Part shown: piece after piece, positions 1 to 8,497 of the stretch
Numbering within the stretch: position 1 is the stretch's first letter
Layout of the letters: each line of letters opens with the position of its first letter
The notes under the pieces: generated by a model
Told to the model about the DNA's origin: nothing
What the model saw: the letters and a program-made list of their open reading frames with translations, nothing else
Database searches by the model: none
Made by a program: the position numbers and the translations under genes
NCBI GenBank assembly: GCA_035276605.1
Contig: DATELN010000234.1
Location: forward strand, 1 to 27,568
DNA length: 27,568 nucleotides
Source of the DNA: GCA-003244245 sp035276605
GTDB taxonomy: Bacteria; Actinomycetota; Actinomycetes; Mycobacteriales; Pseudonocardiaceae
Direction: 5' to 3'

Positions 1-2491
1 TGCTCGGCGCGGTGCTGCGCTGGGTCACGCTGGCGACGTCAGACAGTCGGATGGTCCCGCGGGCACCGGCCAGCGGCAGCGCGCGCAGCGCGGCCAGGTC
101 GCCCGGGGCGGCCCCGGCGCGCACCACCACGGGCTGCGCAACGCCGCCGATGGTGAGGGTGCCGGCGGTGCTGCCGCGCAGCGCGGTAGCCACCGACTGC
201 CCGATCTGCGCCTCGGTCAGCCCGAACTGCGCGGCCTTGCGCCGATCGACGGCCACGGCGACGGTTGGTTGGGCGGCAGCGAGGTTGTTGCGCACGTCAG
301 CGGCGCCCGGGATCGACTCGACGAGCTGCTGCACCTGCGCGGCGGCTCGGGCCAGCACCGCTGGATCGGCGGCACGCACCGAGACCGCCAACGTGTCGTG
401 ACCGAACCCACCTTGGACGGTCAGCTGACCGATCTGGTCTGGCCTGCCCAGCGCGGCCAGCCGGCGGCCTAGGTCATCGCGCACCGCCGCGGCGTTCGCC
501 TTCGCGTTCAGGGTGACCGAGAACCTGGTGGTGCTGGTGCTCTGGCCGGCCGTACCGGCGCCACCCTCAGGTAATCCGACGGTGACCTGATAGCTCCGCA
601 CCCTCGGGGTGGCAGCGAGTACGCCTTCCACCAGCCTGGCAGCAGCGTCAGCCTGGGGTAGCCCGGTACCGGGCGCCAGCTCCTGGCTGACCGTCAGCGC
701 GTCGCCGCCCGCGTCGCCGAGGAAGTTCGTGTGCAGCCGTGGCACCAGCGCGACAGTGCCGCCTAGGATTCCCACGGCTATCAGCACCGAGATGACCGGC
801 CGGCGCACTGCGGCCAGCAGCAGCAGCCGGTAACTGCGCTGCATCCAGGGCCGTCGCCGGCGCGGACGGTCTCGAAGACCAGCCTGTCGCCGCAGCATCG
901 CTGAGCACAGCACCGGCACCACAGTCAGCGAGACCAGCAACGACCCGAGCAGCGCTGCGGTCACGGTCACCGCGAAGGGCCTAAACAGCTCGCCGACTTC
1001 CCCGCCGACGAAACCGATCGGCGCGAACACCGCGACAGTGGTTACCGTCGATGCGGTGATCGCGCCGGCCACCTCCCGGACAGCGTCCACGACCGCCACG
1101 CGGCGCGGGCGGCCGTCGCGGAGGTGCCGCGTGATGTTCTCGATAACAACAATGGAGTCATCGACGACGCGTCCGATAGCCACTGCCAGCGCGCCGAGAG
1201 TGAGCAAGTTGAGGGTATAGCCACCCAGGTCGAGCACGATCATCGCGACGAGCACGGACAGCGGGATCGACACCGCCGTCACCAGCGTCGCGCGTACCGA
1301 CAGCAGGAAGCCCAGGATCACCAGGACGGCGAAGACCAACCCGAGAAGACCCTCACGGGTCAGATCGTCGACCGACTGCCGGATGAATGGCGCCTGGTCG
1401 AGCACCACCGTGACGTTCGCCTTGCGGGCGGCGCCGCCGAGCATCTCGGTGATGCGGGGCAGCGCGCCGCGAACCTCATCGGCCACAGCGAGCGTGTTGG
1501 CCTGCGCCTTTTTCGTCACCGCGATGGCGACGCTGGGCACGCCGTTGGTACGGGTGTACCCGGTGGCGGGGGCGTGCGCGGCGGTGATCGTGGCGATGTC
1601 CCCCAACCGCACAGGCGCCGTGGTCGGGACAGCGGCACGCGGCGAGGCACTGCCGCCGGGCGAGGCCTTTAGGGTCGGCTGACCACGGTTGGACGATGGG
1701 GTCAGCGGGCGGGTCTGACCCGCCTGGGCTCCTGCTGTACTGCCGGTGGATCCAAGTGCTGGGAGCAGATACAGGTCTTTGAGGGCCTCAACCGAGGTGA
1801 TCGGGCTGCCTACCTCGACGGTGAGGGGGTTGGTGTCCGGGCTGAGCTGGCCAGCAGGCAGCCGCCCGCCGTTGCCCTGCAATAGGGCCGCGATGCTGTT
1901 CAAAGACACTCCGTGCGCGGCGGCGGCCGCGGTGTCGACGTCGATGGTGATCTGCGGATCCGGGATGCCCGACAGCGTCACCTCGGCGACCCCATCGAGT
2001 CCGGCAAGCAGCGGGCGAACCTGGTCACGCAGCACCGCCGCGACCCGGTCAGCATCGAGATTCGACGACACGGCCAACTGCATGACTGGCAGGTTGTCGG
2101 TGCTGGCGGTGACAACTTTCGGGATGACACCGGCTGGCAGGTCCAGGCCTTGCACCGCGCGCTGGAACTGGGAGCTCAGCTCGGCCAGATCAAAGCCGTA
2201 CTTGAGGTTGGCGACGACGAGCGAGGAACCACTGGTGCTCGTCGAACGGGTACCGGTCACGCCCGCGATGCCGCCGATTGCGGTCTCGATTGGCCCGGTT
2301 ACCTGCTGCTCGACCACTTCAGGCGAGACACCCGGATAGGCCGAGACCACGGTAGCCACCGGCACGTCCAAGGACGGGAGAAGCGCCTGGCGTAATGAGG
2401 TCGTGCTGATCACGCCGAACACAACAAGGAGCACGGTGACCACACCGACGACCGCCCGGTTGGCCAGGCTAAGGCGGGCAAGCCAGGTCAT
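1..2491 (-). CDS. RND (HAE-1/AcrB-type) efflux transporter, 3' end outside window
   Basis: Reading the minus strand from the ATG at 2491 gives one uninterrupted frame of about 830 residues that runs off the left edge, so the gene is partial at its C-terminus. It is an inner-membrane proton-driven RND permease of the AcrB/SwrC class. Visible are TM1 (about residues 13-32), the porter-domain start (YPGVSPEVVEQQVT), a TM2-TM4 block, and the TM4 motif RVVDDSIVVIENI with the paired Asp residues used for proton relay. A Gly/Ser/Pro/Thr-rich insertion of about 45 residues lies near residues 244-289 in the periplasmic-type domain. A GGAGG sits 6 nt before the ATG. No membrane-fusion partner gene is visible on the right-hand side. 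Substrate is unknown. Antisense ORFs here are shadows. Confidence 0.9.
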   Translation of the reverse strand, partial: MTWLARLSLANRAVVGVVTVLLVVFGVISTTSLRQALLPSLDVPVATVVSAYPGVSPEVVEQQVTGPIETAIGGIAGVTGTRSTSTSGSSLVVANLKYGFDLAELSSQFQRAVQGLDLPAGVIPKVVTASTDNLPVMQLAVSSNLDADRVAAVLRDQVRPLLAGLDGVAEVTLSGIPDPQITIDVDTAAAAAHGVSLNSIAALLQGNGGRLPAGQLSPDTNPLTVEVGSPITSVEALKDLYLLPALGSTGSTAGAQAGQTRPLTPSSNRGQPTLKASPGGSASPRAAVPTTAPVRLGDIATITAAHAPATGYTRTNGVPSVAIAVTKKAQANTLAVADEVRGALPRITEMLGGAARKANVTVVLDQAPFIRQSVDDLTREGLLGLVFAVLVILGFLLSVRATLVTAVSIPLSVLVAMIVLDLGGYTLNLLTLGALAVAIGRVVDDSIVVIENITRHLRDGRPRRVAVVDAVREVAGAITASTVTTVAVFAPIGFVGGEVGELFRPFAVTVTAALLGSLLVSLTVVPVLCSAMLRRQAGLRDRPRRRRPWMQRSYRLLLLAAVRRPVISVLIAVGILGGTVALVPRLHTNFLGDAGGDALTVSQELAPGTGLPQADAAARLVEGVLAATPRVRSYQVTVGLPEGGAGTAGQSTSTTRFSVTLNAKANAAAVRDDLGRRLAALGRPDQIGQLTVQGGFGHDTLAVSVRAADPAVLARAAAQVQQLVESIPGAADVRNNLAAAQPTVAVAVDRRKAAQFGLTEAQIGQSVATALRGSTAGTLTIGGVAQPVVVRAGAAPGDLAALRALPLAGARGTIRLSDVASVTQRSTAPS

Positions 2492-2689
2492 GGATCGCCT
2501 CCGCGCGGAATAGGCGCGATCGACTGTATCTATGGCTTGGGCGAACTATCCGCCTGATACTGAAGGTTCACTAAGGATTCGCCGAGAATGCGCGAGTAAA
2601 CTTGACGATATTATCACCCTTAATATCAAGCAAATAAACAAAGGCGAGCATAACCAATCCGTGGCGGCGGGCGGGATGCAATGGACGGG
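2492..2689 (-). promoter_or_regulatory. AT-rich upstream region of the RND gene with a 7+7 bp inverted repeat
   Basis: The 198 bp between the DUF255 gene and the RND start hold no gene. A markedly AT-rich patch (about 2590-2645) stands out from the GC-rich surroundings. It contains the dyad GATATTA (2607-2613) / TAATATC (2621-2627) with a 7-bp spacer, the size expected for a dimeric repressor site. The promoter of the RND gene is probably here, but I could not fix convincing -35 and -10 boxes. The regulator is unknown. Confidence 0.4.
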
Positions 2690-4696
2690 CTACTGAGAGC
2701 GCAGTTTGGCTTGCAGCTCTTCCACGGAGGTCACTGGGCGATCACAGACGAACCCGTGGCAGACGTAGGCAGCCGCAACGCCCGAAACCAGATCCCGGCC
2801 GGCGAGCATCGGATGCTCCGCCCCCGGTTGCCCAGCCAGCACCACGGTCCCTCCGGGCGCCGCCCAGCGGGCCTGAGTCTCCAGCGTCGCCCGAGCCGGA
2901 TCCCCAGCCGCACCGATCACGGCCACCTGGATCGGTCCCCGCACCAGCGCCTCGGCGACCGTCAGCCAGTGACCGGCAGCCTGCGGTGCCTTAGCGGGCA
3001 CCACGCCGGCTCGCGCCACCGAGGCCTCGGCCGCCGCGCGGTAGGTCTCCGAACCGCTCAGCGCCGAGGCGGTGACCAACGCGCCGGCCATCGCGGACGC
3101 GCCGGCCGGGGTGGCGCCGTCGGTGAAGCTGGCCGGACGGCGGAACAGCGCTTCGGCATCGCTTGCGGTATCGAACCAGGCCCCGGTGTGCTCCGGATCG
3201 GCGAAGTGTCGTTGGGCCAGCTCCAGTACCGGCAGGGCCGCGTCACGCCAGCGGTCCGCACCGGTGACCTGGTGCAGCGCAAGCAGACCCTCGACCAGCC
3301 AGCCGTGATCGGCCAACACCCCAGCGGCCGCACCCACCACGCCATCGCGGGAGCTACGCCGAAGCCGGCCATCGACCAGGTGCGTGCCCAGCATCAGCTC
3401 CGCCGCAGTGGCCGCAGCGGCAACCCACTCGGAACGGCCGAACACGCCGCCGGCCTCAGCCAGGGCGGTGATCGCCATCCCGTTCCACTCGGTGACCACC
3501 TTGTCGTCGCGGCCCGGTTGCGGCCGGGCGGACCGGGCCGCCAGCAGCGCGGCGCGTACCCGTTCCCAACGCTCGGCATCATCCGGGTCAGCGGGTAGCT
3601 GCAGCACCGACGTGCCATGTTCGAAAGTTCCGACCTTGGTCACCGCCAGCAGCTTGGCAGCCCACTGACCGTCTTCGCTGCCCAACACGTCGACAAGCTG
3701 CTGCGGCGTCCACACGTAGGTGAGGCCCTCGTGACCGTCGGTGTCAGCGTCGAGGGACGCCGCGAAACCACCCTGCTCGGTGCCCAGGTCGGCGAGCATG
3801 AACGCCGCGGTGTCCTCGGCCACCCGGCGCGCGGTGGCCGAACCGGTCAACCGGGCCAGGTGCGTGTAGACGCGTAGCAGCAAAGCATTGTCGTAGAGCA
3901 TCTTCTCGAAGTGCGGAACCACCCAGGCGGCATCCACGCAGTAGCGCGCGAATCCGCCAGCGAGCTGGTCGCACATGCCGCCGCGGGCCATCGCCTCGCA
4001 CGTGCGCTGCACCATGGACAGGGCCGGCTGCGAACCGGTGCGCTCGTGGTGCCGCAGCAGGAACTCCAGCAGCATCGACGGCGGGAACTTCGGGGCTGCC
4101 CCGAACCCGCCGTGGCGATCGTCGAACTCCCCAACCAACCGGTCGACCGCGCTGGCCAGCACCTCATCATCCACCGCGGACTCGGTCAGCGGCGCGGACC
4201 GCTCAGCGAGCTGCCCGACGATGCGTTTGGCCGCTTCCCGGACCTGGTCTCCCCGGTCGGCCCAGGCCTGGCGTACGGCGATCAGCAGCTCGGGGAAGCC
4301 AGGCAGGCCGTGCCGCGAAGCGGGCGGGAAATACGTGCCGCAGTGGAACGGCTCCCCGGCGGGCGTCAGAAAGCAGGTCATCGGCCATCCCCCGTGGCCG
4401 GTCATGGCCTGGGTCGCCTCCATGTAAATGGCGTCGACATCGGGGCGTTCTTCCCGGTCCACCTTGATATTGACGAAGTTGGCGTTCATCACCGCCGCGA
4501 TGCGTTCGTTCTCAAACGACTCGTGCGCCATCACATGGCACCAATGGCAGGCGGCGTAACCGATAGACAGCAAGACAGGCACATCACGCCGGGCCGCTTC
4601 GGCGAACGCCTCATCGCACCATGGCCACCAGTCGACCGGATTGTCGGCGTGCTGCAGCAGGTACGGGCTAGTGGAGCTGGCGAGACGGTTCCCCAT
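2690..4696 (-). CDS. DUF255 / thioredoxin-domain protein (YyaL / SPATA20 family, Rv1084-like)
   Basis: The 668-residue product has an N-terminal DsbH-like thioredoxin fold (about residues 1-165) with the redox motif CHWC (Cys50 and Cys53) and the family signatures SPYLLQHADNPVDW and GGWPMTCFLTP. It is followed by a long alpha/alpha-toroid region like that of N-acylglucosamine 2-epimerases and six-hairpin glycosidases. The full length fits the family. The precise reaction of these proteins is not settled. The ATG at 4696 is preceded by GGGAGG at a good distance. It lies 38 bp downstream of the small membrane protein gene, the same neighbour as in M. tuberculosis Rv1083-Rv1084, so it is probably the last gene of the mca operon. 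Large plus-strand ORFs across it are antisense shadows. Confidence 0.9.
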   Translation of the reverse strand: MGNRLASSTSPYLLQHADNPVDWWPWCDEAFAEAARRDVPVLLSIGYAACHWCHVMAHESFENERIAAVMNANFVNIKVDREERPDVDAIYMEATQAMTGHGGWPMTCFLTPAGEPFHCGTYFPPASRHGLPGFPELLIAVRQAWADRGDQVREAAKRIVGQLAERSAPLTESAVDDEVLASAVDRLVGEFDDRHGGFGAAPKFPPSMLLEFLLRHHERTGSQPALSMVQRTCEAMARGGMCDQLAGGFARYCVDAAWVVPHFEKMLYDNALLLRVYTHLARLTGSATARRVAEDTAAFMLADLGTEQGGFAASLDADTDGHEGLTYVWTPQQLVDVLGSEDGQWAAKLLAVTKVGTFEHGTSVLQLPADPDDAERWERVRAALLAARSARPQPGRDDKVVTEWNGMAITALAEAGGVFGRSEWVAAAATAAELMLGTHLVDGRLRRSSRDGVVGAAAGVLADHGWLVEGLLALHQVTGADRWRDAALPVLELAQRHFADPEHTGAWFDTASDAEALFRRPASFTDGATPAGASAMAGALVTASALSGSETYRAAAEASVARAGVVPAKAPQAAGHWLTVAEALVRGPIQVAVIGAAGDPARATLETQARWAAPGGTVVLAGQPGAEHPMLAGRDLVSGVAAAYVCHGFVCDRPVTSVEELQAKLRSQ

Positions 4697-4734
4697 GTGA
4701 CTATCCTCCCTGGCTCGGCGCCACGGCGGAACCG

Positions 4735-5010
4735 TTACTCCTCTCGAGTGCCGGCGTCACGGGTATCAGGGCGGGGATCGTCGAAAGACTTCGGCACCCG
4801 GCGCAGGTGCTTGTTCATCGAGCGCACCAGCAACGCCACGGCGAGGAAAAACAACAGCAGCACGACCAGCGCTTCTGGGGCAGCCTTGCCGAAGTCCTCG
4901 CCCTGCCCACCAGGATCTGGTGTGGGTGGGGGCGGCGCGAGGGTCCCGGCTGACGTGATCGCCGAGAAGGCAGGGACCGCGGAAAAGTCCGCTGGTAGCA
5001 CCAAGTTCAC
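4735..5010 (-). CDS. Small single-pass membrane protein (Rv1083-like)
   Basis: This 91-residue protein has a Pro/Gly-rich N-terminal segment, one transmembrane helix (about residues 46-62, ALVVLLLFFLAVALLV) and a basic then acidic cytoplasmic tail. Its GTG start (5010-5008) overlaps the TGA stop of mca (5009-5007) as GTGA, so the two genes are translationally coupled. Position and size match Rv1083 downstream of mca in M. tuberculosis, which also lacks a known function. Mycothiol-related function is only suggested by the coupling. Confidence 0.8.
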   Translation of the reverse strand: MNLVLPADFSAVPAFSAITSAGTLAPPPPTPDPGGQGEDFGKAAPEALVVLLLFFLAVALLVRSMNKHLRRVPKSFDDPRPDTRDAGTREE

Positions 5011-5897
5011 GCCAACACCCGCTCCCGGACGCCGGAGAACAAGTCGTCTTCGGGAAGTGTGGTGTCCACCAGCGAACGGGCCAGCTCGTACTCCTCAGTC
5101 GGCCACAGCTGCGCTTGCAACGCCAGCGGCAGCGCAAACCACCGGCTCGCCGGATCGATTTGCGTTGCGTGCGCCCGCAGCGCATCGTCTCGCACCGAAA
5201 AATACTCCGCACACTCGACCTGTGTGGTTACCCGCTCCAGGATATCCGGCCGCGACGAATCCCACTTCTGCAACCACTCGCCGAATGGTGACTCCTCGCC
5301 GGCAGCCAGCAGTGCCTCGTGGAACAACTGCATCCGTTTGCGGGTGAAACCGTGCGAGTAATAAAGCTTCAGCGGCTGCCACGGCGCTCCAGCCTCCGGG
5401 AAGCTCTCCGGGTCACCCGCAGCATCGAAGGCGGCCACCGACACCTCGTGGCAGCGGATGTGGTCGGGATGCGGGTAGCCGCCTTTCTCGTCGTAGGTCA
5501 CCACCACATGCGGCCGGAATTCGCGCATCACCCGGACCAGGTCACGGGTGGGGCTTTCCAGCGGCACCACGGCGAAGCATCCCTCGGGCAGCGGCGGCAT
5601 CGGGTCACCTTCGGGCAGCCCGGAATCGATGTAGCCCAGCCAACGGTGTTGCACGCCCAGAATCTGCACTGCGCGCGCCATCTCCTGCCGCCGTGTCGCG
5701 GTCATCTGCGCGGGGTGCTGCGCCAGATCGGCCGGCTCGAACGACGGGTTCAAAATGCTGCCTCGCTCACCGCCGGTGCAGGTGACAACCATCACCTGGT
5801 GACCGTCGGCCACATATCGAGCCATCGTCGCCGCGCCCTTGCTGGACTCGTCATCAGGATGTGCGTGCACCGCCATCATTCGCAGCTGCTCAGCCAT
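5007..5897 (-). CDS. mca: Mycothiol S-conjugate amidase
   Basis: The 296-residue protein belongs to the LmbE / PIG-L zinc deacetylase family. Zinc ligands are visible in AHPDDE (His13, Asp16) and in HPDH (residues 143-146). Mca hydrolyses mycothiol S-conjugates to a mercapturic acid, which is exported, and GlcN-inositol, which is recycled; it acts in the cytosol in xenobiotic detoxification. Mca is preferred over the paralogue MshB because of the Lys at position 20 after the first motif, the C-terminal WPTEEYELARS segment, and the neighbours matching Rv1081c-Rv1084. The ATG at 5897 opens the conserved N-terminus directly. The next gene overlaps by 4 nt. The gene is divergent from the DUF4307 gene. 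Confidence 0.92.
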   Translation of the reverse strand: MAEQLRMMAVHAHPDDESSKGAATMARYVADGHQVMVVTCTGGERGSILNPSFEPADLAQHPAQMTATRRQEMARAVQILGVQHRWLGYIDSGLPEGDPMPPLPEGCFAVVPLESPTRDLVRVMREFRPHVVVTYDEKGGYPHPDHIRCHEVSVAAFDAAGDPESFPEAGAPWQPLKLYYSHGFTRKRMQLFHEALLAAGEESPFGEWLQKWDSSRPDILERVTTQVECAEYFSVRDDALRAHATQIDPASRWFALPLALQAQLWPTEEYELARSLVDTTLPEDDLFSGVRERVLA

Positions 5898-5999
5898 GGA
5901 CGCCTGCTCATCCCTTCCCCACGCCGGCTATCCCGGCGATGGAAATCCTCCGTTGGGTGGACCATTGTTCCCGGCCGGACCGACAGTCTCCGCAAGCGG

Positions 6000-6038
6000 G
6001 CCGTCCAGTAGGTAGCCAGTAGGTAGTTAGCCGTCCAG
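6000..6038. repeat. Short tandem repeat in the mca / DUF4307 divergent spacer
   Basis: CCAGTAGGTAG occurs twice without a gap (6005-6015 and 6016-6026). The pair is flanked by two copies of GCCGTCCAG (6000-6008 and 6030-6038), the second leading straight into the ribosome-binding site (AGGAGG) of the GTG start at 6052. It could come from replication slippage or could be a regulator binding array. Function is unknown. Confidence 0.6.
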
Positions 6039-6051
6039 GAGGTGCAACGCC

Positions 6052-6483
6052 GTGACCGCTGGCCAACTTCCCGAAGGTCGCTACGGGCGCCGCGCCGGCG
6101 GCAGCCGTCCCCGATGGGCCATACCAGTGGGGCTTGCCCTCGCGGTGCTCGTCGGGCTGGCAGTTGCGGTGATCGGCTACCGCAATTTGGGCACCACACC
6201 GATCCAAGGTCAAGCGCTGAGCTTCAGCCTGCTGCCGGGCAACGCCGTACAGCTGCGGCTAAGCGTGATCCGGGACGACCCGTCGCGTGCGGCGGTGTGC
6301 ATCGTGCGGGCCCGCTCACGAGACGGCGCGGAGACCGGGCGCAAGGAGGTCTACGTGCCGCCGGCGACCGGGCCGATCGTGCTGACCACCGTCGTGCAGA
6401 CATCCCGGCCACCGGTCGCCGCTGATGTCTACGGATGTTCGCTTCAGATCCCCGCCTACCTAGTTCCCGGACCCCATTACTGA
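6052..6483 (+). CDS. DUF4307 membrane-anchored protein (Rv1081c-like)
   Basis: The 143-residue protein has a short basic cytoplasmic N-terminus, one transmembrane helix (about residues 23-43, AIPVGLALAVLVGLAVAVIGY) and an extracytoplasmic beta-rich domain with two Cys. This is the layout of DUF4307, whose function is unknown. It is conserved beside mca across mycobacteria and relatives. The GTG start at 6052 is chosen because AGGAGG lies 9 nt upstream and the hydrophobic helix then falls at the expected place. It is transcribed away from mca and towards greA. Confidence 0.82.
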   Translation: MTAGQLPEGRYGRRAGGSRPRWAIPVGLALAVLVGLAVAVIGYRNLGTTPIQGQALSFSLLPGNAVQLRLSVIRDDPSRAAVCIVRARSRDGAETGRKEVYVPPATGPIVLTTVVQTSRPPVAADVYGCSLQIPAYLVPGPHY

Positions 6484-6560
6484 CTTCTATAGCCCAGCTG
6501 AGCAGGCACTATCCGGAATCCGTCACCCATAAGGCTGAGGCCGAACCGGACACATCGTGT

Positions 6561-6566
6561 TACCGT
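6561..6566 (+). promoter_or_regulatory. Candidate -10 box upstream of greA
   Basis: TACCGT at 6561-6566 fits the actinobacterial TANNNT -10 pattern and lies about 120 bp before greA. No good -35 is seen near 6538, so this is weak. If used, transcription would start about 6572, right at the terminator-like hairpin that follows. Confidence 0.3.
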
Positions 6567-6576
6567 GGAGGACGCG

Positions 6577-6605
6577 CACGGCCCCGGGGCAGGGCCGTGT
6601 TTTTT
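6577..6605 (+). terminator. Intrinsic terminator upstream of greA (possible leader attenuator)
   Basis: A perfect 8-bp stem, CACGGCCC (6577-6584) with GGGCCGTG (6592-6599), closes a 7-nt loop and is followed at once by six T (6600-6605). This is a textbook Rho-independent terminator on the plus strand, uncommon in GC-rich actinobacteria. It lies 93 bp after the DUF4307 stop and about 80 bp before greA. It either ends the DUF4307 transcript or acts in the greA leader. Confidence 0.8.
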
Positions 6606-6686
6606 CCGTTCCGGCCGCTGGCTGTCATACCAGCAGCGCGGTTCGGTCCGCCCCGCGGTAGCGGATGTCGGATCTGAGGAGGAGTG

Positions 6687-7181
6687 ATGACCGTGAGCGA
6701 CACCCAGGTGACCTGGTTGACCCAGGAAGCCTATGACCGGCTCAAGCAGGAGCTCGACGAGCTTGTCGCGAACCGCCCAGTCATTGCCGCGAAGATCAAC
6801 GATGCCCGCGAAGAAGGCGACTTGAAGGAAAATGGCGGCTACCACGCCGCCCGCGAGGAGCAGGCCCAGCTCGAGGCGCGCATCCGCCAGCTGCAGGAAC
6901 TGTTGCGAGTCGCCAAGGTCGGCAACATCCCGACGCAGTCCGGGATCGCTGCCCCTGGGATGGTCGTCACAGTGAGATTCGAGGATGACGACGAGACTGA
7001 AACGTTCCTGCTCGGCTCCCTGGAGGAAGTCGCGCACGGGGATCTCGAGGTGTACTCGCCGAACTCGCCATTGGGTAAGGCGATCATCGGTGCGCACGAG
7101 GGCGAGAACCGCCATTACGAGTTGCCTAATGGCGGATTGATGACCGTCGCCGTCGTCAAGGCTGAGCCTTTCCGAGGCTGA
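6687..7181 (+). CDS. greA: Transcript cleavage factor GreA
   Basis: This 164-residue protein has the GreA two-domain layout. The N-terminal antiparallel coiled coil (about residues 10-77) carries the acidic tip motif EEGDLKENGGYHAA, which inserts into the RNA polymerase secondary channel and promotes cleavage of backtracked RNA. The C-terminal half is an FKBP-like domain ending in VYSPNSPLGKAIIG and the last strands. Three starts are possible: GTG 6684, ATG 6687 and GTG 6693. AGGAGG at 6677-6682 best serves ATG 6687, while the mycobacterial N-terminus aligns with GTG 6693; the products differ by only a few residues. The gene converges with ilvA, with only 9 bp between them. Confidence 0.95.
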   Translation: MTVSDTQVTWLTQEAYDRLKQELDELVANRPVIAAKINDAREEGDLKENGGYHAAREEQAQLEARIRQLQELLRVAKVGNIPTQSGIAAPGMVVTVRFEDDDETETFLLGSLEEVAHGDLEVYSPNSPLGKAIIGAHEGENRHYELPNGGLMTVAVVKAEPFRG

Positions 7182-7190
7182 ATTTTTAGC

Positions 7191-8393
7191 TCACTGAGCG
7201 ACCTGGTAGCCCGCAGCATCTAGGTCGGCAATCAGTGCTGCGCAGTGTTGCGGACCCCGCATCTCCAAGCTCAACGCGACTACCGCATCGCCGACCGCCA
7301 GCTGGCCGGCCACCCGAGAATGCGCCACGTCCACTACGTTGGCACCCGATGCGCCTACCTTCGCCAGGAGCCGCGCCAGCTCGCCGGGTCGATCGGGCAC
7401 CGTGATCTGAAGCGCGAGGAACCGGCCATCCGCGCTCAGTCCGTGCCGGATGATGTGCATCAGCAGCAGCGGATCGACGTTGCCGCCGGACAGCACGGCG
7501 CAGACGGGCCCCGGAAAGCGGACTGACTCCAGTAGTGCCGCCACCGCGGCCGCGCCAGCCGGCTCGACCAGCATTTTGGTGCGCTCCAAGCACAGCAGCA
7601 GCGCCTGGGACAGCGCCTCCTCCCCCACCGTGAGCACCTCATCGACCAGCGCGGAGACGTGCGCAAAGGTCACCGACCCCACCTCGCAGACGGCTATCCC
7701 GTCGGCCATCGTGTGCCGTCGGCGCAACCGAACCGGCGTTCCGGCGACCAACGAGGCCGGCCACACGGCGGCTGCCTCGGCTTGCACGCCGATCACCCGT
7801 ACGTCCGGTTTGACGCCTTTTACTGCGGCGGCGATCCCACCAACGAGCCCACCGCCACCGGTGGGCACAAGGACGGTCGCGACGTCAGGCAGCTGCTCTA
7901 GCACCTCCAGGCCTACCGTCCCTTGGCCGGCCAGCACGTCGGGATGGTCGAACGGGTGGATGAACACCGCCCCGGTGTCGTGGGCGAAGGCGCGGGCCGC
8001 AGCCAGCGACTCCTCCACCACGTCGCCGACCAGCTGAACCTGCGCCCCGTAACCGCGGGTGGCGGCGACCTTGGGCAACGCCGCGCCCACCGGCATGTAC
8101 ACCGTTGCCGCCGCGCCCAGCATGGAGGCCGCTAACGCCACGCCTTGCCCGTGGTTGCCTGCACTGGCCGCGACGACGCCACGGGCCCGCTCGTCCGTGG
8201 CGAGGGCATGGATCCGGACGTAGGCGCCGCGGATCTTGAACGAGCCGGTCCGTTGCAGGTTTTCACATTTGAGATAGACAGGTACGGCACAGCGCTGCTT
8301 GAGCACCTCACAGTGGCGCAGCGGCGTGCGTCTGACGACGCCCTGCAGGATCTCCCGAGCAGCTCTGATGTTGTCGATGCCGACCAGGTCCAT
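7191..8393 (-). CDS. ilvA: Threonine ammonia-lyase with C-terminal ACT domain
   Basis: A pyridoxal-phosphate enzyme that deaminates threonine to 2-oxobutanoate, the first step towards isoleucine. PLP lysine is Lys53 in SFKIRGA. The glycine loop GGGGLVGG and the SGGNVDP motif bind the cofactor phosphate and pyridine. The last 70 or so residues form an ACT regulatory domain (about 320-400, starting LALQITVPDRPGELARLL). The single short ACT domain resembles the shorter TdcB-like actinobacterial form. The open frame extends to a GTG at 8447, but family N-termini align with the ATG at 8393, which has AGGA 9 nt upstream; I prefer that start (400 aa). It is not in the corresponding M. tuberculosis cluster as I recall it, so it is an insertion relative to that order. 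Confidence 0.9.
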   Translation of the reverse strand: MDLVGIDNIRAAREILQGVVRRTPLRHCEVLKQRCAVPVYLKCENLQRTGSFKIRGAYVRIHALATDERARGVVAASAGNHGQGVALAASMLGAAATVYMPVGAALPKVAATRGYGAQVQLVGDVVEESLAAARAFAHDTGAVFIHPFDHPDVLAGQGTVGLEVLEQLPDVATVLVPTGGGGLVGGIAAAVKGVKPDVRVIGVQAEAAAVWPASLVAGTPVRLRRRHTMADGIAVCEVGSVTFAHVSALVDEVLTVGEEALSQALLLCLERTKMLVEPAGAAAVAALLESVRFPGPVCAVLSGGNVDPLLLMHIIRHGLSADGRFLALQITVPDRPGELARLLAKVGASGANVVDVAHSRVAGQLAVGDAVVALSLEMRGPQHCAALIADLDAAGYQVAQ

Positions 8394-8497
8394 AATCGGC
8401 GATCCTGCCAGCTGGTGTGACAATTGCTCACGCTGTGACGGCTGCACACACCAGGTAGCCCGGGGGTAAGGTCGACACGAACATACGAGGAGGTTGG

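Noticed and set aside
1746..2339. Plus-strand ORFs in 12-2395
   Set aside because: The opposite strand encodes a continuous recognisable RND transporter; these are shadows.
3911..5347. Long plus-strand ORF (478 codons)
   Set aside because: It is antisense to the DUF255 gene and the mca operon and has shadow-like Arg/Pro-rich composition.
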